DNA of 64,000 bases, taken from the NCBI RefSeq assembly GCF_016917355.1, contig NZ_CP070304.1, positions 2,294,001 through 2,358,000 on the forward strand, in the 5' to 3' direction. The translations under genes and the position numbers were made by a program. Below the pieces are notes generated by a model that saw nothing but the letters and a program-made list of their open reading frames with translations, was not told the origin of the DNA and did not search any database. How positions within the stretch are numbered: the stretch's first letter is position 1; each line of letters begins with the position of its first letter. Shown one piece after another: positions 44,096 through 54,568 of this stretch. The stretch comes from Glaciimonas sp. PAMC28666 (GTDB lineage Bacteria > Pseudomonadota > Gammaproteobacteria > Burkholderiales > Burkholderiaceae_D).

Positions 44096-44752
44096 ATGAG
44101 CCTAGGCCTTGTTGGTCGCAAGGTTGGTATGATGCGCATCTTTACGGATGATGGGGAATCAATTCCTGTTACCGTTGTGGACGTATCGAACAACCGTGTG
44201 ACTCAAATCAAAACGCCTGAAACAGACGGTTATACCGCTGTTCAAGTAGCATTCGGTCAGCGTCGCGCTTCACGCGTGAATAAAGCTGCAGCCGGTCACT
44301 ATGCCAAAGCTGGCGTAGAAGCTGGTACCATCCTAAGAGAATTCCGTATCGATTCTGCTAAAGCATCTGAATTGACTGCCGGCGACGTTATCGCTGCCAG
44401 TTTGTTCGAAGCCGGGCAAAAAGTCGATGTGCAGGGTACTTCAATCGGTAAGGGTTACGCTGGTGTTATCAAGCGTTACAACTTCTCATCCGGTCGTGCT
44501 ACCCACGGTAACTCCCGTTCACATAATGTTCCGGGTTCCATCGGTATGGCGCAGGATCCAGGTCGTGTTTTCCCTGGTAAGCGTATGACCGGTCACATGG
44601 GTGACGTTACTGTAACCACGCAAAATCTTGAAATCGCACGTGTTGACGCTGAGCGCCAACTGTTGATGGTTAAAGGTGCGGTTCCAGGTGCGAAGAACGG
44701 TCAAGTTGTCGTGATGCCTGCTGTTAAAGTCAAAGCAAAGAAGGGAGCCTAA
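44096..44752 (+). CDS. rplC: 50S ribosomal protein L3
   Basis: A 218-residue protein near the peptidyl-transferase centre. The ATG at 44096 ([20 protein letters not shown]) is placed well after the GGAG at 44086-44089; the ATG at 44084 overlaps that site. The signature region is [31 protein letters not shown], visible in part as [14 protein letters not shown], including the Gln that PrmB methylates. It heads the S10-type gene run here behind a predicted promoter. Confidence 0.98.
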   Translation: MSLGLVGRKVGMMRIFTDDGESIPVTVVDVSNNRVTQIKTPETDGYTAVQVAFGQRRASRVNKAAAGHYAKAGVEAGTILREFRIDSAKASELTAGDVIAASLFEAGQKVDVQGTSIGKGYAGVIKRYNFSSGRATHGNSRSHNVPGSIGMAQDPGRVFPGKRMTGHMGDVTVTTQNLEIARVDAERQLLMVKGAVPGAKNGQVVVMPAVKVKAKKGA

Positions 44753-44755
44753 TTC

Positions 44756-45376
44756 ATGGAACTCAAGCTCCTGAATGACCAAGGACAAGCTGCTTCAAAT
44801 GTTGCCGCTCCGGATACTATATTCGGTCGTGACTACAATGAGGCGCTAATTCACCAAGTCGTCGTCGCTTATCAGGCTAACGCTCGCAGCGGTAACCGTA
44901 AGCAAAAAGATCGTGAAGAAGTTCATCACACAACCAAAAAGCCTTGGCGTCAAAAAGGTACGGGCCGCGCTCGTGCTGGTATGTCGTCATCACCTTTGTG
45001 GCGTGGCGGTGGTCGTATTTTCCCGAACTCGCCTGACGAAAATTTCACGCATAAAGTTAACAAGAAGATGTATCGCGCAGGTATCTGCTCGATTCTGTCT
45101 CAGTTAGCACGCGAAGGTCGTCTGTCGGTTGTCGAGAACTTCTCGGTAGAAGCACCAAAGACTAAGCTTTTGTCGCAAAAGCTAAAAGATATGGGTCTGG
45201 ATTCCGTGTTGATCATTACTGACAACCTGGAAGAAAACCTGCTATTAGCGGCGCGTAACCTGCCAGGCGTACTGGTATGTGAGCCACGTCATGCTGATCC
45301 AGTTTCTCTGGTGTTCTACAAGAAGATCTTGATCACCAAGTTGGCATTGGCCAAGATTGAGGAGATGCTGGCATGA
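44756..45376 (+). CDS. rplD: 50S ribosomal protein L4
   Basis: A 206-residue protein lining the exit tunnel. The extended loop includes [27 protein letters not shown], visible in part as [11 protein letters not shown]. It starts 3 bp after the rplC stop and overlaps rplW by 4 bp (ATGA). In E. coli L4 represses the S10 operon through its leader; whether that applies to this shortened leader is unknown. Confidence 0.98.
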   Translation: MELKLLNDQGQAASNVAAPDTIFGRDYNEALIHQVVVAYQANARSGNRKQKDREEVHHTTKKPWRQKGTGRARAGMSSSPLWRGGGRIFPNSPDENFTHKVNKKMYRAGICSILSQLAREGRLSVVENFSVEAPKTKLLSQKLKDMGLDSVLIITDNLEENLLLAARNLPGVLVCEPRHADPVSLVFYKKILITKLALAKIEEMLA

Positions 45377-45687
45377 ACGCATTAAAACATAGCGAAGAGC
45401 GCTTGATGAAAGTGCTGCTAGCGCCAGTTATTTCCGAAAAGGCAACGTTTGTTGCGGAAAAAAACGAGCAAGTCGTTTTCCGTATCGCACCAGACGCTAC
45501 CAAACTGGAAGTGAAGGCTGCTGTCGAATTGCTTTTCAAAGTGCAGGTTGAGTCGGTGCAAGTCGCCAACCGCATTGGTAAGCAAAAGCGCTCCGGCAAA
45601 TCCAATGGCCGACGTAATCATACTCGTCGTGCATTTGTTTGTTTGAAACCGGGTCAAGAGATCAACTTCACCGAGGAGGCTAAATAA
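45373..45687 (+). CDS. rplW: 50S ribosomal protein L23
   Basis: A 104-residue protein at the tunnel exit, docking site for trigger factor and SRP. It has [24 protein letters not shown] and the basic loop [18 protein letters not shown], which differs from the usual RRxGR form only in detail. The ATG overlaps the rplD stop, and its TAA overlaps the rplB ATG by one base, so three genes are translationally coupled. Confidence 0.98.
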   Translation: MNALKHSEERLMKVLLAPVISEKATFVAEKNEQVVFRIAPDATKLEVKAAVELLFKVQVESVQVANRIGKQKRSGKSNGRRNHTRRAFVCLKPGQEINFTEEAK

Positions 45688-46514
45688 TGGCACTCGTTAA
45701 AGTTAAACCGACCTCGCCGGGTCGCCGTGGAATGGTTAAGGTCGTTAATCCCGACCTATACAAAGGCCGTCCATTTGCTGCCCTGATCGAAAAGAAATCG
45801 AAAACAGCGGGTCGTAACAACAACGGTCATATCACTACCCGTCATATCGGTGGTGGTCATAAGCAGCACTATCGCGTTATTGACTTTAAGCGTAACAAAG
45901 ATGGTATTCCAGCGAAAGTGGAACGTATCGAATACGATCCAAACCGCACTGCGAATATCGCGTTGTTGTGCTATGCAGATGGTGAGCGTCATTACATCAT
46001 TGCAGCTAAAGGCATGGCAGTCGGCGACCAGGTAATGAATGGTTCGCAAGCGACGATCAAGTCTGGTAACTGCCTCCCAATCCGTAACATTCCGGTTGGT
46101 ACCATCATGCATTGCGTTGAAATGCTTCCAGGTAAAGGCGCTCAAATGGCGCGTACTGCTGGTGCTGGCGTTGTGTTGATGGCACGCGAAGGAATCTACG
46201 CTCAGGTGCGTTTGCGTTCTGGTGAAGTCCGTCGTGTGCACATTGAATGTCGTGCAACGGTAGGCGAAGTCGGCAATGCAGAACATAGCCTTCGTAAGAT
46301 TGGTAAAGCGGGTGCGATGCGTTGGCGTGGTGTTCGTCCTACCGTTCGCGGTGTGGTTATGAATCCGGTCGACCATCCTCACGGTGGTGGTGAAGGTAAA
46401 ACCGCAGCTGGTCGTCATCCAGTTTCGCCATGGGGTCAACAGACAAAAGGGAAGAAGACACGCCGTAACAAGCGTACTACTTCAATGATTGTCTCGCGCC
46501 GTGGCAAGAAATAA
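45687..46514 (+). CDS. rplB: 50S ribosomal protein L2
   Basis: A 275-residue universally conserved protein needed for subunit joining and peptidyl transfer. [21 protein letters not shown] and the C-terminal [23 protein letters not shown] with the key His are present (quoted in short form: [20 protein letters not shown]). It starts with a one-base overlap on rplW. Confidence 0.99.
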   Translation: MALVKVKPTSPGRRGMVKVVNPDLYKGRPFAALIEKKSKTAGRNNNGHITTRHIGGGHKQHYRVIDFKRNKDGIPAKVERIEYDPNRTANIALLCYADGERHYIIAAKGMAVGDQVMNGSQATIKSGNCLPIRNIPVGTIMHCVEMLPGKGAQMARTAGAGVVLMAREGIYAQVRLRSGEVRRVHIECRATVGEVGNAEHSLRKIGKAGAMRWRGVRPTVRGVVMNPVDHPHGGGEGKTAAGRHPVSPWGQQTKGKKTRRNKRTTSMIVSRRGKK

Positions 46515-46524
46515 GGGGTAACAC

Positions 46525-46800
46525 ATGACACGTTCATTGAAAAAAGGGCCGTTCTGCGACGCCCATCTGGTGAAAAAAGTCGAGGCTGCTCAGGCAATCA
46601 AAGACAAGAAGCCAATTAAGACTTGGTCGCGTCGGTCAACCATCATGCCGGACTTTATCGGTTTGACGATTGCTGTGCATAACGGCAAACAACACGTCCC
46701 GGTTTATGTTTCCGAAAATATGGTCGGTCACAAGCTCGGCGAATTCGCTCTGACCCGTACGTTCAAGGGTCATGCCGCCGATAAAAAGGCTAAGAGATAA
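46525..46800 (+). CDS. rpsS: 30S ribosomal protein S19
   Basis: A 91-residue head protein that contacts S13 and 16S rRNA. It has the whole family pattern [30 protein letters not shown], and the signature [18 protein letters not shown]. It lies 10 bp after rplB, with a GGGGTAACAC ribosome-binding region. Confidence 0.98.
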   Translation: MTRSLKKGPFCDAHLVKKVEAAQAIKDKKPIKTWSRRSTIMPDFIGLTIAVHNGKQHVPVYVSENMVGHKLGEFALTRTFKGHAADKKAKR

Positions 46801-46809
46801 GGTCCGATG

Positions 46810-47139
46810 ATGGAAACTAAAGCTACCCTCCGCGGTGTGCGTCTGTCGGCCCAAAAGGGCCGTCTGGTCGCCGATCTGATTCGCGGCAAAAAAGTTGATC
46901 AAGCTCTTCATATTCTGACGTTTAGTCCGAAGAAGGGTGCAGCTATCATTAAGCGTGTTCTGGAGTCCGCAATTGCGAACGCCGAACATAACGATGGTGC
47001 TGATATCGACGAACTGAAAATCACGACGATCTATGTCGAAAAAGGTTCGGTCCTTAAGCGCTTTACAGCGCGTGCTAAAGGCCGTGGTGATCGTATCTCG
47101 AAGCAATCCTGTCACATTTACGTGACTGTCGGAAACTAA
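46810..47139 (+). CDS. rplV: 50S ribosomal protein L22
   Basis: A 109-residue protein whose beta-hairpin reaches into the exit tunnel ([21 protein letters not shown]). The N-terminus [26 protein letters not shown] is standard in short form METKATLRG. Two adjacent ATGs (46807 and 46810) are possible; the second was chosen by family length. It is 9 bp from the rpsS stop. Confidence 0.96.
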   Translation: METKATLRGVRLSAQKGRLVADLIRGKKVDQALHILTFSPKKGAAIIKRVLESAIANAEHNDGADIDELKITTIYVEKGSVLKRFTARAKGRGDRISKQSCHIYVTVGN

Positions 47140-47148
47140 GGAGTCACG

Positions 47149-47991
47149 ATGGGACAGAAGATTCATCCAACCGGTTTTCGACTTGCAGTAACGCGTAACT
47201 GGAGTTCACGTTGGTATGCTGGCAATAGTAATTTTGCCACCATGCTGAACGAAGATCTGAAAGTACGCGCTTACCTCAAGAAAAAACTGAAGAACGCCTC
47301 CGTCGGTCGTGTTGTAATTGAGCGTCCTGCAAAGAACGCCCGTATTACAATTTACAGCTCGCGTCCAGGTGTTGTTATCGGTAAAAAAGGCGAGGACATC
47401 GAAGTATTGAAGTCAGCGCTGACCAAACTGATGGGTGTGCCGGTTCACGTTAATATCGAAGAAATTCGTAAGCCTGAAACCGATGCACAGCTGATCGCTG
47501 ATTCGATTGCTCAGCAGCTCGAAAAGCGTATTATGTTCCGCCGCGCGATGAAACGTGCGATGCAGAATGCAATGCGTCTGGGTGCGCTAGGGATCAAAAT
47601 CATGTCGGCCGGTCGTCTGAATGGTATTGAAATTGCTCGTACTGAATGGTATCGCGAAGGCCGTGTGCCACTGCACACTCTGCGCGCTGACATTGACTAC
47701 GGTTTTGGCGAAGCTGAAACTACGTACGGCATTATCGGTATCAAAGTCTGGGTTTACAAAGGCGATCGTTTGCCTAACGGTGAAACACCGGTAGTCGACA
47801 TCCCTAATGACGATGACAAAAAGCGTCGTGGTCCACGTCGTGACGATGGTAAGCCGTCTAGCCGTCCACGTCCTAAAACTACAACCGCAGCGGGTCCGGG
47901 TGCAGCAGTTGCGCGCCCAGCCCGTGCCAAAAAGCCGGATGGCGCTGCTGAAGGTGCTGTTGTTGCACCGGCTGAGAAAGCAGGAGAATAA
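47149..47991 (+). CDS. rpsC: 30S ribosomal protein S3
   Basis: A 280-residue protein at the mRNA entry channel. The KH domain ([18 protein letters not shown]) is followed by the C-terminal domain with [41 protein letters not shown], in short [13 protein letters not shown]. It is longer than E. coli S3 (233 aa) because of an about 60-residue basic, then Ala/Pro-rich tail from [11 protein letters not shown] onward, a feature seen in betaproteobacteria. It starts 9 bp after rplV and ends 2 bp before rplP. Confidence 0.98.
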   Translation: MGQKIHPTGFRLAVTRNWSSRWYAGNSNFATMLNEDLKVRAYLKKKLKNASVGRVVIERPAKNARITIYSSRPGVVIGKKGEDIEVLKSALTKLMGVPVHVNIEEIRKPETDAQLIADSIAQQLEKRIMFRRAMKRAMQNAMRLGALGIKIMSAGRLNGIEIARTEWYREGRVPLHTLRADIDYGFGEAETTYGIIGIKVWVYKGDRLPNGETPVVDIPNDDDKKRRGPRRDDGKPSSRPRPKTTTAAGPGAAVARPARAKKPDGAAEGAVVAPAEKAGE

Positions 47992-47993
47992 TC

Positions 47994-48413
47994 ATGCTGC
48001 AACCAGCACGCAGAAAATTTCGTAAAGAGCAAAAAGGCCGCAACAAAGGCATTTCTCATTCGCGCGGCACTGCTGTGTCGTTCGGTGAGTTCGGTCTGAA
48101 AGCGGTTGGCCGTGGTCGTATCACGGCTCGTCAGATCGAAGCTGCACGTCGCGCAATGACACGCCACATCAAACGGGGTGGTCGGATCTGGATTCGTATT
48201 TTCCCAGACAAGCCAATTTCCCAAAAACCTGCCGAAGTCCGCATGGGTAACGGTAAGGGAAATCCTGAGTACTACGTGGCTGAGATTCAGCCAGGTAAAA
48301 TGCTATACGAGATGGATGGCGTCGATGAAACACTCGCGCGTGAGGCATTCCGTTTGGCTGCAGCTAAATTGCCGCTATTGACCACGTTCGTCGTGCGTCA
48401 AATCGGCCAATAA
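47994..48413 (+). CDS. rplP: 50S ribosomal protein L16
   Basis: A 139-residue protein near the A-site tRNA elbow. [19 protein letters not shown] and the signatures [17 protein letters not shown] and [16 protein letters not shown] are present in normal order. The start is 2 bp after rpsC, inside the GGAGAATAATC ribosome-binding stretch at the rpsC end. Confidence 0.98.
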   Translation: MLQPARRKFRKEQKGRNKGISHSRGTAVSFGEFGLKAVGRGRITARQIEAARRAMTRHIKRGGRIWIRIFPDKPISQKPAEVRMGNGKGNPEYYVAEIQPGKMLYEMDGVDETLAREAFRLAAAKLPLLTTFVVRQIGQ

Positions 48414-48425
48414 TTGGAGTGAATC

Positions 48426-48617
48426 ATGAAAGCATCTGAACTCCGCGACAAAGATCAAGCGGCATTGGCGAAAGAGCTGAAAGAGTTGCTGAAGGCGCAG
48501 TTTAGCCTTCGTATGCAAATCGGTACTCAGCAATTGAACAATACGTCGCAATTGAAGAAAGTTCGTCGCGATATCGCACGGGTAAAGACCGTCATCAATC
48601 TGAAGGGCGCCCAGTAA
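48426..48617 (+). CDS. rpmC: 50S ribosomal protein L29
   Basis: A 63-residue two-helix protein next to L23 at the tunnel exit. The pattern [22 protein letters not shown]...QFSLRMQ, then [15 protein letters not shown], fits the family. Its TAA overlaps the rpsQ ATG by one base (TAATG). Confidence 0.97.
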   Translation: MKASELRDKDQAALAKELKELLKAQFSLRMQIGTQQLNNTSQLKKVRRDIARVKTVINLKGAQ

Positions 48618-48889
48618 TGAACGATCAAGTGAAACAACCGCTGAAGCGCACGCTGGTTGGTAAGGTCGTATCCGATAAAATGGATAAGACAGTTACCGTC
48701 CTAATCGAACGCCACGTAAAGCATCCTCTGTATGGCAAAATCATCGTACGTACTAACAAGTACCACGCGCATGATGAAGCCAATCAGGCTAAGGAAGGCG
48801 ACGTAGTTGAGATCCAGGAAGGCCGCCCTATCTCCAAGACTAAAGCTTGGAGTGTGACGCGTGTTGTACAGGTTGGACAAGTTTTATAA
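48617..48889 (+). CDS. rpsQ: 30S ribosomal protein S17
   Basis: A 90-residue OB-fold primary 16S rRNA binder. It has [30 protein letters not shown] and the [16 protein letters not shown] end. It is coupled to rpmC. It closes the S10-type run: a 226-bp spacer with two hairpins follows before rplN. Confidence 0.98.
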   Translation: MNDQVKQPLKRTLVGKVVSDKMDKTVTVLIERHVKHPLYGKIIVRTNKYHAHDEANQAKEGDVVEIQEGRPISKTKAWSVTRVVQVGQVL

Positions 48890-48901
48890 GTATTTGTTGC
48901 G

Positions 48902-48963
48902 AGCCAGGCATTTTGATGTAATAATGCTTGGCTTCGCTCTTGTTGGTTCCCAATAAGAGCGAA
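48902..48963 (+). terminator. Tandem hairpins at the S10/spc junction (rpsQ-rplN)
   Basis: AGCCAGGCATT (48902-48912) pairs with AATGCTTGGCT (48923-48933) with one G-T pair. Immediately after, TTCGCTCTT (48933-48941) pairs perfectly with AAGAGCGAA (48955-48963). No T-run follows. In E. coli this junction separates the S10 and spc operons, so an operon-end role is plausible. Confidence 0.6.
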
Positions 48964-49046
48964 ACGAACACTCTGCAGTTGAAAGTCAGAATTAGCATGA
49001 AGTTTTGGAAGTCGTCCACCTAAGCAGTACATCCATCAGGGTGTTT

Positions 49047-49074
49047 CTGACAGGACCAAGACTGACCGTATATC
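49047..49074 (+). promoter_or_regulatory. Possible spc-operon promoter before rplN
   Basis: CTGACA (49047-49052), 16-bp spacer, TATATC (49069-49074), followed by a GC-rich stretch. It is 42 bp before rplN at the place of the E. coli spc promoter. The match is moderate. Confidence 0.38.
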
Positions 49075-49115
49075 CGCATAGTGCGGCCGCGAGTTAAGTT
49101 GGGAAAGAAAATATT

Positions 49116-49484
49116 ATGATTCAAACGGAAAGCCGGCTCGAAGTAGCCGACAACACTGGTGCGCGCGAAGTTATGTGCATCAAGGTTCTGGGTGGTTCCA
49201 AGCGTCGTTACGCTAGCATTGGCGATGTTATCAAGGTAACTGTCAAAGTTGCAGCGCCGCGCGGTCGCGTTAAAAAGGGCGAGATCTACAACGCCGTGGT
49301 TGTTCGCACTGCTAAAGGTGTGCGCCGCCCCGACGGTTCGTTGGTCAAGTTCGATGGCAACGCAGCTGTGTTGCTTAACGCAAAGCTGGAGCCAATTGGT
49401 ACGCGTATTTTTGGACCAGTCACTCGTGAATTGCGCACTGAGCGCTTCATGAAGATTGTGTCTCTCGCGCCTGAAGTGCTGTAA
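49116..49484 (+). CDS. rplN: 50S ribosomal protein L14
   Basis: A 122-residue protein at the subunit interface. [33 protein letters not shown] is the standard opening ([17 protein letters not shown]), and it has the [16 protein letters not shown]-like segment and the end [15 protein letters not shown]. It is the first spc gene after the 226-bp spacer. Confidence 0.99.
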   Translation: MIQTESRLEVADNTGAREVMCIKVLGGSKRRYASIGDVIKVTVKVAAPRGRVKKGEIYNAVVVRTAKGVRRPDGSLVKFDGNAAVLLNAKLEPIGTRIFGPVTRELRTERFMKIVSLAPEVL

Positions 49485-49493
49485 GGAGTCGAG

Positions 49494-49808
49494 ATGGATA
49501 AGATTCGGAAAAGTGACGAGATAATCGTCCTGACTGGTAAAGACAAGGGCAAGCGCGGTGTTGTAAAACAACGCGTTGATGCTAACTTCGTTATCGTTGA
49601 TGGTATTAACATCGCTAAAAAAGCGACTAAGCCAAATCCGATGACGGGTGAAACTGGTGGCATCGTTGATAAGCTGATGCCAATTCATGTGTCAAATGTT
49701 GCGTTGTTCAACGCAGCAACTGGCAAGGCAGATCGCGTTGGTTTTAAAGACGTGGACGGTAAGAAAGTTCGCGTTTTCAAGTCCAGCGGCGAAGTTGTTA
49801 AGGTTTAA
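49494..49808 (+). CDS. rplX: 50S ribosomal protein L24
   Basis: A 104-residue KOW-domain assembly initiator. [23 protein letters not shown] is the KOW segment, and [33 protein letters not shown] follows in family order (short form [12 protein letters not shown]). It starts 9 bp after rplN with a GGAGTC ribosome-binding site. Confidence 0.98.
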   Translation: MDKIRKSDEIIVLTGKDKGKRGVVKQRVDANFVIVDGINIAKKATKPNPMTGETGGIVDKLMPIHVSNVALFNAATGKADRVGFKDVDGKKVRVFKSSGEVVKV

Positions 49809-49814
49809 GAGATC

Positions 49815-50354
49815 ATGGCCCGTCTCCAAGAGTTCTATAAAAACAAGATCGTTGCTGATCTTGTGGCGAAATACGCTTACAAATCGGCAATGGAAGTTCC
49901 GCGCATTCTGAAGATCACCCTGAACATGGGTTTATCTGAAGCCATTGCGGACAAGAAAATCATTGAGCACGCTGTTGGCGATTTGACCAAGATTGCAGGT
50001 CAAAAGCCAGTTGTGACCAAGGCGCGTAAAGCGATTGCGGGTTTTAAAATCCGTGAAGGCTACCCAATTGGTTGCATGGTTACGCTTCGTGGTGCGCATA
50101 TGTACGAGTTTTTGGATCGCCTGGTTACTGTCGCGCTACCGCGCGTTCGTGACTTCCGTGGTGTATCCGGTCGTGCATTTGACGGTCGTGGAAACTACAA
50201 TATCGGTGTGAAAGAGCAGATCATTTTCCCCGAAATTGAATACGACAAGATTGATGTACTGCGTGGTCTGAATATCAGTATCACGACGACTGCCAAGACC
50301 GACGACGAAGCGAAATCGCTTCTCGCCGCATTTAAATTTCCGTTCAGAAACTGA
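49815..50354 (+). CDS. rplE: 50S ribosomal protein L5
   Basis: A 179-residue 5S rRNA binder of the central protuberance. The signature [20 protein letters not shown] and the [12 protein letters not shown] loop are present, followed by [20 protein letters not shown]. It starts 6 bp after rplX. Confidence 0.99.
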   Translation: MARLQEFYKNKIVADLVAKYAYKSAMEVPRILKITLNMGLSEAIADKKIIEHAVGDLTKIAGQKPVVTKARKAIAGFKIREGYPIGCMVTLRGAHMYEFLDRLVTVALPRVRDFRGVSGRAFDGRGNYNIGVKEQIIFPEIEYDKIDVLRGLNISITTTAKTDDEAKSLLAAFKFPFRN

Positions 50355-50361
50355 GGTTGCC

Positions 50362-50667
50362 ATGGCAAAACTGGCACTGATTAACCGTGAACAAAAGCGT
50401 GCTGACCTGGTAAAGAAATTTGCCGGTAAGCGTGCCGAGTTAAAGGCAATCATTGATGACCAATCGAAGTCGGAAGAAGAGCGCTACGAAGCTCGCTTGA
50501 AATTACAAGCGTTGCCACGTAACTCGAATCCGACTCGTCAACGTAATCGTTGCGCCTTGACTGGTCGTCCACGTGGCACTTTCCGCAAGTTCGGTCTGGG
50601 CCGTATTAAGCTCCGTGAAATCGCCATGCGTGGTGAGATCCCGGGTATGACTAAAGCTAGCTGGTAA
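50362..50667 (+). CDS. rpsN: 30S ribosomal protein S14 (zinc-free form)
   Basis: A 101-residue S14 of the long C-minus type: it lacks the paired CxxC zinc knuckles of the 61-residue form. [40 protein letters not shown] is the conserved end (short form [19 protein letters not shown]). It lies between rplE and rpsH as expected. Confidence 0.98.
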   Translation: MAKLALINREQKRADLVKKFAGKRAELKAIIDDQSKSEEERYEARLKLQALPRNSNPTRQRNRCALTGRPRGTFRKFGLGRIKLREIAMRGEIPGMTKASW

Positions 50668-50681
50668 TAGGAGAATATGCA

Positions 50682-51077
50682 ATGAGTATGAGCGATCCTA
50701 TCGCCGATATGCTGACCCGTATCCGCAATGCGCAAGTAGTACAAAAGACCGCCGTGGCAATGCCATCGTCGAAGGTCAAAGTTGCGATTGCTAACGTCCT
50801 CAAGGACGAGGGTTACATCGAAGATTTTGCTGTTGCTGAAGCAGGTGGCAAAGCAGAATTGAAAATCGGTTTGAAGTATTATGCCGGCCGTCCAGTTATC
50901 GAGCGCATTGAGCGCGTATCCCGTCCAGGGCTACGTGTCTACAAGGGCAAAGATGACATTCCAAATGTGATGAACGGCTTGGGTGTTGCAATTATTTCGA
51001 CACCACAAGGTGTCATGACGGACCGCAAAGCGCGCGCAACCGGTGTCGGTGGCGAAGTTATTTGCTACGTCGCCTAA
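50682..51077 (+). CDS. rpsH: 30S ribosomal protein S8
   Basis: A 131-residue central-domain assembly protein, and the known repressor of the spc operon in E. coli. [14 protein letters not shown] and the C-terminal signature [26 protein letters not shown] fit. ATGs at 50682 and 50688 are both possible; the first gives the usual MSMSDP start in this order. Confidence 0.98.
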   Translation: MSMSDPIADMLTRIRNAQVVQKTAVAMPSSKVKVAIANVLKDEGYIEDFAVAEAGGKAELKIGLKYYAGRPVIERIERVSRPGLRVYKGKDDIPNVMNGLGVAIISTPQGVMTDRKARATGVGGEVICYVA

Positions 51078-51087
51078 GGAGTCCAAC

Positions 51088-51621
51088 ATGTCACGTGTAG
51101 GTAAAATGCCGATTGCACTGCCAGCTGGCGCGGAAGCGACCATCTCTGCAGAGCAGATCGTAGTAAAAGGCCCTTTGGGCACATTGTCCCAGTCCCTAAC
51201 AGGTCTGGTGACTATCGAAAACAACAACGGTACGCTTAATTTCGCAGCCGCGAATGACAGCCGCGAAGCCAATGCGATGTCCGGAACACTACGTGCTCTG
51301 GTCAACAACATGGTTACCGGCGTTACCAAAGGGTTCGAAAAGAAGCTGAACCTGGTAGGCGTTGGTTTTCGTGCGCAAGCGCAAGGCGATAAGTTGAATT
51401 TGTCGCTCGGTTTCTCGCATCCTGTTGCTCACCAAATGCCAGAAGGCGTAAAGTGTGAAACACCGACGCAAACCGAGATCCTGATCAAGGGAATTGACAA
51501 GCAACGTGTTGGCCAGGTTGCTGCTGAAGTTCGTGCTTACCGCAAACCTGAGCCTTATAAAGGCAAGGGCGTTCGTTACTCGGACGAAGTGGTAATCCTC
51601 AAAGAAACCAAGAAGAAGTAA
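51088..51621 (+). CDS. rplF: 50S ribosomal protein L6
   Basis: A 177-residue protein near the sarcin-ricin loop. The ATG at 51088 after AAGGAGTCCAAC gives [14 protein letters not shown]; the frame extends further back into rpsH without family support. The conserved end [20 protein letters not shown] is present. Confidence 0.98.
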   Translation: MSRVGKMPIALPAGAEATISAEQIVVKGPLGTLSQSLTGLVTIENNNGTLNFAAANDSREANAMSGTLRALVNNMVTGVTKGFEKKLNLVGVGFRAQAQGDKLNLSLGFSHPVAHQMPEGVKCETPTQTEILIKGIDKQRVGQVAAEVRAYRKPEPYKGKGVRYSDEVVILKETKKK

Positions 51622-51633
51622 TAGGGGTTGACG

Positions 51634-51996
51634 ATGGATAAGAAACAATCACGTCTGCGCCGCTCACGCCAAACGCGTGCCAAGATCGCAGAGTTAAAGG
51701 TGACTCGCCTAGCAGTGCATCGTACTAACTTGCACATCTACGCTAGCATCATTGGCCCTGACGCTAAAGTGTTGGCTTCGGCCTCGACACTTGAAGCTGA
51801 AGTGCGTCAAGAGTTGGCTGGTCAATCAGGCAAGGGCGGAAACACTTCTGCTGCGTCGCTGGTTGGTAAGCGTGTCGCTGAGAAGGCATTGAAAGCCGGA
51901 GTTACCGAAGTTGCGTTTGATCGCTCCGGTTTCCGTTACCATGGCCGCGTCAAGGTGTTGGCAGATGCCGCACGTGAAGCTGGTCTGAAGTTCTAA
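51634..51996 (+). CDS. rplR: 50S ribosomal protein L18
   Basis: A 120-residue 5S rRNA-binding protein. The ATG at 51634 after AGGGGTTGACG starts [18 protein letters not shown]; the TTG 6 bp earlier lies in the ribosome-binding site. The end [26 protein letters not shown] is typical (short: [20 protein letters not shown]). Confidence 0.98.
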   Translation: MDKKQSRLRRSRQTRAKIAELKVTRLAVHRTNLHIYASIIGPDAKVLASASTLEAEVRQELAGQSGKGGNTSAASLVGKRVAEKALKAGVTEVAFDRSGFRYHGRVKVLADAAREAGLKF

Positions 51997-52008
51997 GGGA
52001 AAATCGTC

Positions 52009-52527
52009 ATGGCAAAAATGCAATCGAAAATGCAAAGCGACAAGCCGGATGATGGCATGCGCGAGAAAATGATTGCGGTCAACCGTGTAACCAAAGTGGT
52101 TAAGGGTGGTCGTATCATGGGATTCGCAGCATTGGCTGTTGTTGGTGATGGCGATGGCCGTATCGGCATGGGCAAGGGCAAATCGAAAGAAGTGCCAGTT
52201 GCAGTGCAGAAGGCTATGGAAGAAGCCCGTCGCAAGATGATCAAAGTAACGTTGAAAAACGGCACTTTGCAGCATACCCTGACCGGCAAGCACGGTGCAT
52301 CATCAGTTTTGATGGCGCCAGCTAAAGAAGGTACTGGTGTTATTGCTGGTGGTCCAATGCGCGCTATTTTTGAAGTGATGGGTGTGACCAACGTTGTGGC
52401 TAAGTCCAACGGTTCCACTAATCCTTACAACTTGGTTCGGGCTACGTTGAACGGTCTGGCAAAAATGAACACTCCATCGGAAATCGCTGCGAAGCGTGGT
52501 AAGTCCGTTGAAGACATTATCGGCTAA
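52009..52527 (+). CDS. rpsE: 30S ribosomal protein S5
   Basis: A 172-residue protein at the mRNA entry and decoding region. [45 protein letters not shown] (short: [18 protein letters not shown]) is the S5 signature. The spectinomycin-contact loop VTKVVKGGR is wild type. It starts 12 bp after rplR. Confidence 0.99.
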   Translation: MAKMQSKMQSDKPDDGMREKMIAVNRVTKVVKGGRIMGFAALAVVGDGDGRIGMGKGKSKEVPVAVQKAMEEARRKMIKVTLKNGTLQHTLTGKHGASSVLMAPAKEGTGVIAGGPMRAIFEVMGVTNVVAKSNGSTNPYNLVRATLNGLAKMNTPSEIAAKRGKSVEDIIG

Positions 52528-52537
52528 GGTGATCAAG

Positions 52538-52717
52538 ATGACAAAGACTCTAAAAGTACAATTGATCAAAGGTTTGATCGGTACGCGTGAAACACATCGT
52601 GCGACAGTGCGCGGTCTGGGCTTGCGTCGTGTTAATTCGGTCTCCGAATTGCAAGACACCCCATCTGTGCGTGGCATGATCAATAAAGTGTCCTATCTTG
52701 TGAAAGTAGTTTCGTAA
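52538..52717 (+). CDS. rpmD: 50S ribosomal protein L30
   Basis: A 59-residue protein. The ATG at 52538 ([16 protein letters not shown]) lies 10 bp after rps[36 protein letters not shown] fits the family (short: [20 protein letters not shown]). Its stop codon is buried in a perfect 9-bp hairpin that abuts the rplO ribosome-binding site. Confidence 0.97.
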   Translation: MTKTLKVQLIKGLIGTRETHRATVRGLGLRRVNSVSELQDTPSVRGMINKVSYLVKVVS

Positions 52718-52732
52718 GCTTAGGCTTACGAA
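52711..52732 (+). promoter_or_regulatory. Hairpin enclosing the rpmD stop codon, next to the rplO ribosome-binding site
   Basis: TTCGTAAGC-TTAG-GCTTACGAA: a perfect 9-bp stem with a TTAG loop. The rpmD TAA (52715-52717) is inside the 5' arm, and the rplO GGAG begins 2 bp after the 3' arm. Ribosomes finishing rpmD would melt it, so coupling of rplO translation is plausible. Confidence 0.6.
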
Positions 52733-52743
52733 CGGAGCAAATT

Positions 52744-53175
52744 ATGGAATTGAATACTATCCAACCAGCAGATGGCGCTAAGCACTACAAGCGTCGCGTC
52801 GGTCGCGGTATTGGCTCAGGTATCGGTAAAACTGCCGGTCGTGGTCATAAAGGTCAAAAATCTCGTTCGGGCGGTTTTCATAAAGTCGGTTTTGAAGGCG
52901 GTCAGATGCCTTTGCAACGTCGCTTGCCTAAGCGTGGTTTTAAATCAATGGCAACGCCGTTCAAAGCAGAAGTTCGCTTATCGGAATTAGAGCAATTGCC
53001 TGTTACCGAGATCGATATTTTGGTCTTGAAGCAAGCCGGTGTTATCGGTGAGCTGGCACGCGTGGTACGGGTTATCCTGTCCGGCGAGCTGACAAGAAAA
53101 GTAAATTTGAAAGGCTTGATCGCCACTAAAGGCGCTAAAGCTGCGATTGAAGCAGTTGGCGGCACTGTTGCTTAA
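52744..53175 (+). CDS. rplO: 50S ribosomal protein L15
   Basis: A 143-residue protein whose basic glycine-rich N-terminus ([25 protein letters not shown], short [12 protein letters not shown]) threads 23S r[20 protein letters not shown] and the globular C-terminal half follow. GGAG upstream, 26 bp after rpmD. Confidence 0.98.
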   Translation: MELNTIQPADGAKHYKRRVGRGIGSGIGKTAGRGHKGQKSRSGGFHKVGFEGGQMPLQRRLPKRGFKSMATPFKAEVRLSELEQLPVTEIDILVLKQAGVIGELARVVRVILSGELTRKVNLKGLIATKGAKAAIEAVGGTVA

Positions 53176-53201
53176 TCTGGCTTACTGACTCGGAGCGACA
53201 A

Positions 53202-54533
53202 TTGGCGACTACTCCACAACTTGCAAAAAGCGCCGCTAGCGGTTTCCCTTGGGGGCGTTTGTGGTTCTTGCTTGCAGCATTAGTTGTTTATCGGATCGGC
53301 GCACATATACCTGTGCCGGGTATTGACCCGACACAGTTGGCCCAGTTGTTTAAACAGAACCAGGGCGGTATTCTGGGTATGTTTAACATGTTTTCCGGTG
53401 GTGCGTTATCTCGCTTTACCGTGTTTGCACTAGGTATCATGCCGTATATTTCGGCATCTATCATTATGCAGCTGATGTCGATCGTGTCACCTCAGCTCGA
53501 GGCTTTGAAAAAAGAAGGCGAGTCTGGACGACGCAAGATCACACAATATACGCGTTACGGTACGTTGCTTTTGGCAACTTTCCAGGCGTTAGGTATAGCG
53601 GTAGCACTTGAATCGCAAGCGGGCCTGGTACTTGATCCTGGTTTAGCATTTCGTTTCACAACGGTTGTAACGCTAGTAACCGGTACTATGTTTTTGATGT
53701 GGTTGGGTGAGCAGATTACTGAGCGTGGTCTTGGTAACGGCATCTCTATCATTATCTTTGCTGGTATTGCAGCTGGTTTGCCTAATGCAGTCGGTGGTTT
53801 GTTTGAGTTAGTACGCACTGGATCGATGGCAGCGCTATCAGCGATTTTGATATGCCTGATTGTCGCAGCGGTTACGTTTGTGGTTGTATTCATTGAGCGT
53901 GGTCAACGCAAAATCCTTGTGAACTACGCCAAGCGGCAAGTTGGTAACAAGATATACGGTGGTCAAAGTAGTCATTTGCCATTGAAGCTAAATATGGCGG
54001 GCGTAATTCCTCCGATTTTTGCTTCATCGATTATTTTGTTTCCAGCAACGATCACCAGCTGGTTTATTTCAGGTGACACGACCAATCCGGTTGTGCGATT
54101 CCTGAAAGATCTGGCTGCGTCACTGGCACCTGGCGAACCGATTCACGCTTTATTGTATGCAGTTGCCATTGTGTTCTTTTGCTTTTTCTATACCGCTTTG
54201 GTATTCAATAGCAAGGAAACAGCAGATAACCTGAAGAAGAGCGGTGCATTTGTTCCAGGGATTCGTCCAGGTGATCAGACTGCACGTTATATCGACAAGA
54301 TTTTGATGCGTTTGACCTTAGCGGGTGCGGTTTATATTACACTGGTCTGCTTGTTGCCAGAGTTCTTGATTGCACGCTGGAAGGTGCCATTTTATTTCGG
54401 CGGTACGTCTTTGTTGATTATCGTTGTGGTCACCATGGACTTCATGGCGCAAGTACAAAATTATGTGATGTCGCAGCAATATGAATCGCTGCTTCGTAAA
54501 GCAAATTTTAAGGGCGGAATTCCTACGCGTTAA
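53202..54533 (+). CDS. secY: Preprotein translocase subunit SecY (TTG start)
   Basis: A 443-residue protein-conducting channel with about ten membrane helices. Signatures are [32 protein letters not shown] and GERKITQY-like [13 protein letters not shown]. The plug and pore-ring region and cytosolic loop [15 protein letters not shown] are intact. The start is the TTG at 53202 ([10 protein letters not shown]...), 8 bp after a GGAG; no ATG fits. It partners the secE gene at 23267. The gene is the classical last large member of the spc operon. Confidence 0.97.
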   Translation: MATTPQLAKSAASGFPWGRLWFLLAALVVYRIGAHIPVPGIDPTQLAQLFKQNQGGILGMFNMFSGGALSRFTVFALGIMPYISASIIMQLMSIVSPQLEALKKEGESGRRKITQYTRYGTLLLATFQALGIAVALESQAGLVLDPGLAFRFTTVVTLVTGTMFLMWLGEQITERGLGNGISIIIFAGIAAGLPNAVGGLFELVRTGSMAALSAILICLIVAAVTFVVVFIERGQRKILVNYAKRQVGNKIYGGQSSHLPLKLNMAGVIPPIFASSIILFPATITSWFISGDTTNPVVRFLKDLAASLAPGEPIHALLYAVAIVFFCFFYTALVFNSKETADNLKKSGAFVPGIRPGDQTARYIDKILMRLTLAGAVYITLVCLLPEFLIARWKVPFYFGGTSLLIIVVVTMDFMAQVQNYVMSQQYESLLRKANFKGGIPTR

Positions 54534-54568
54534 GTTGGATGCAGCGCCCAGAGGAACCAGTAGACCGA

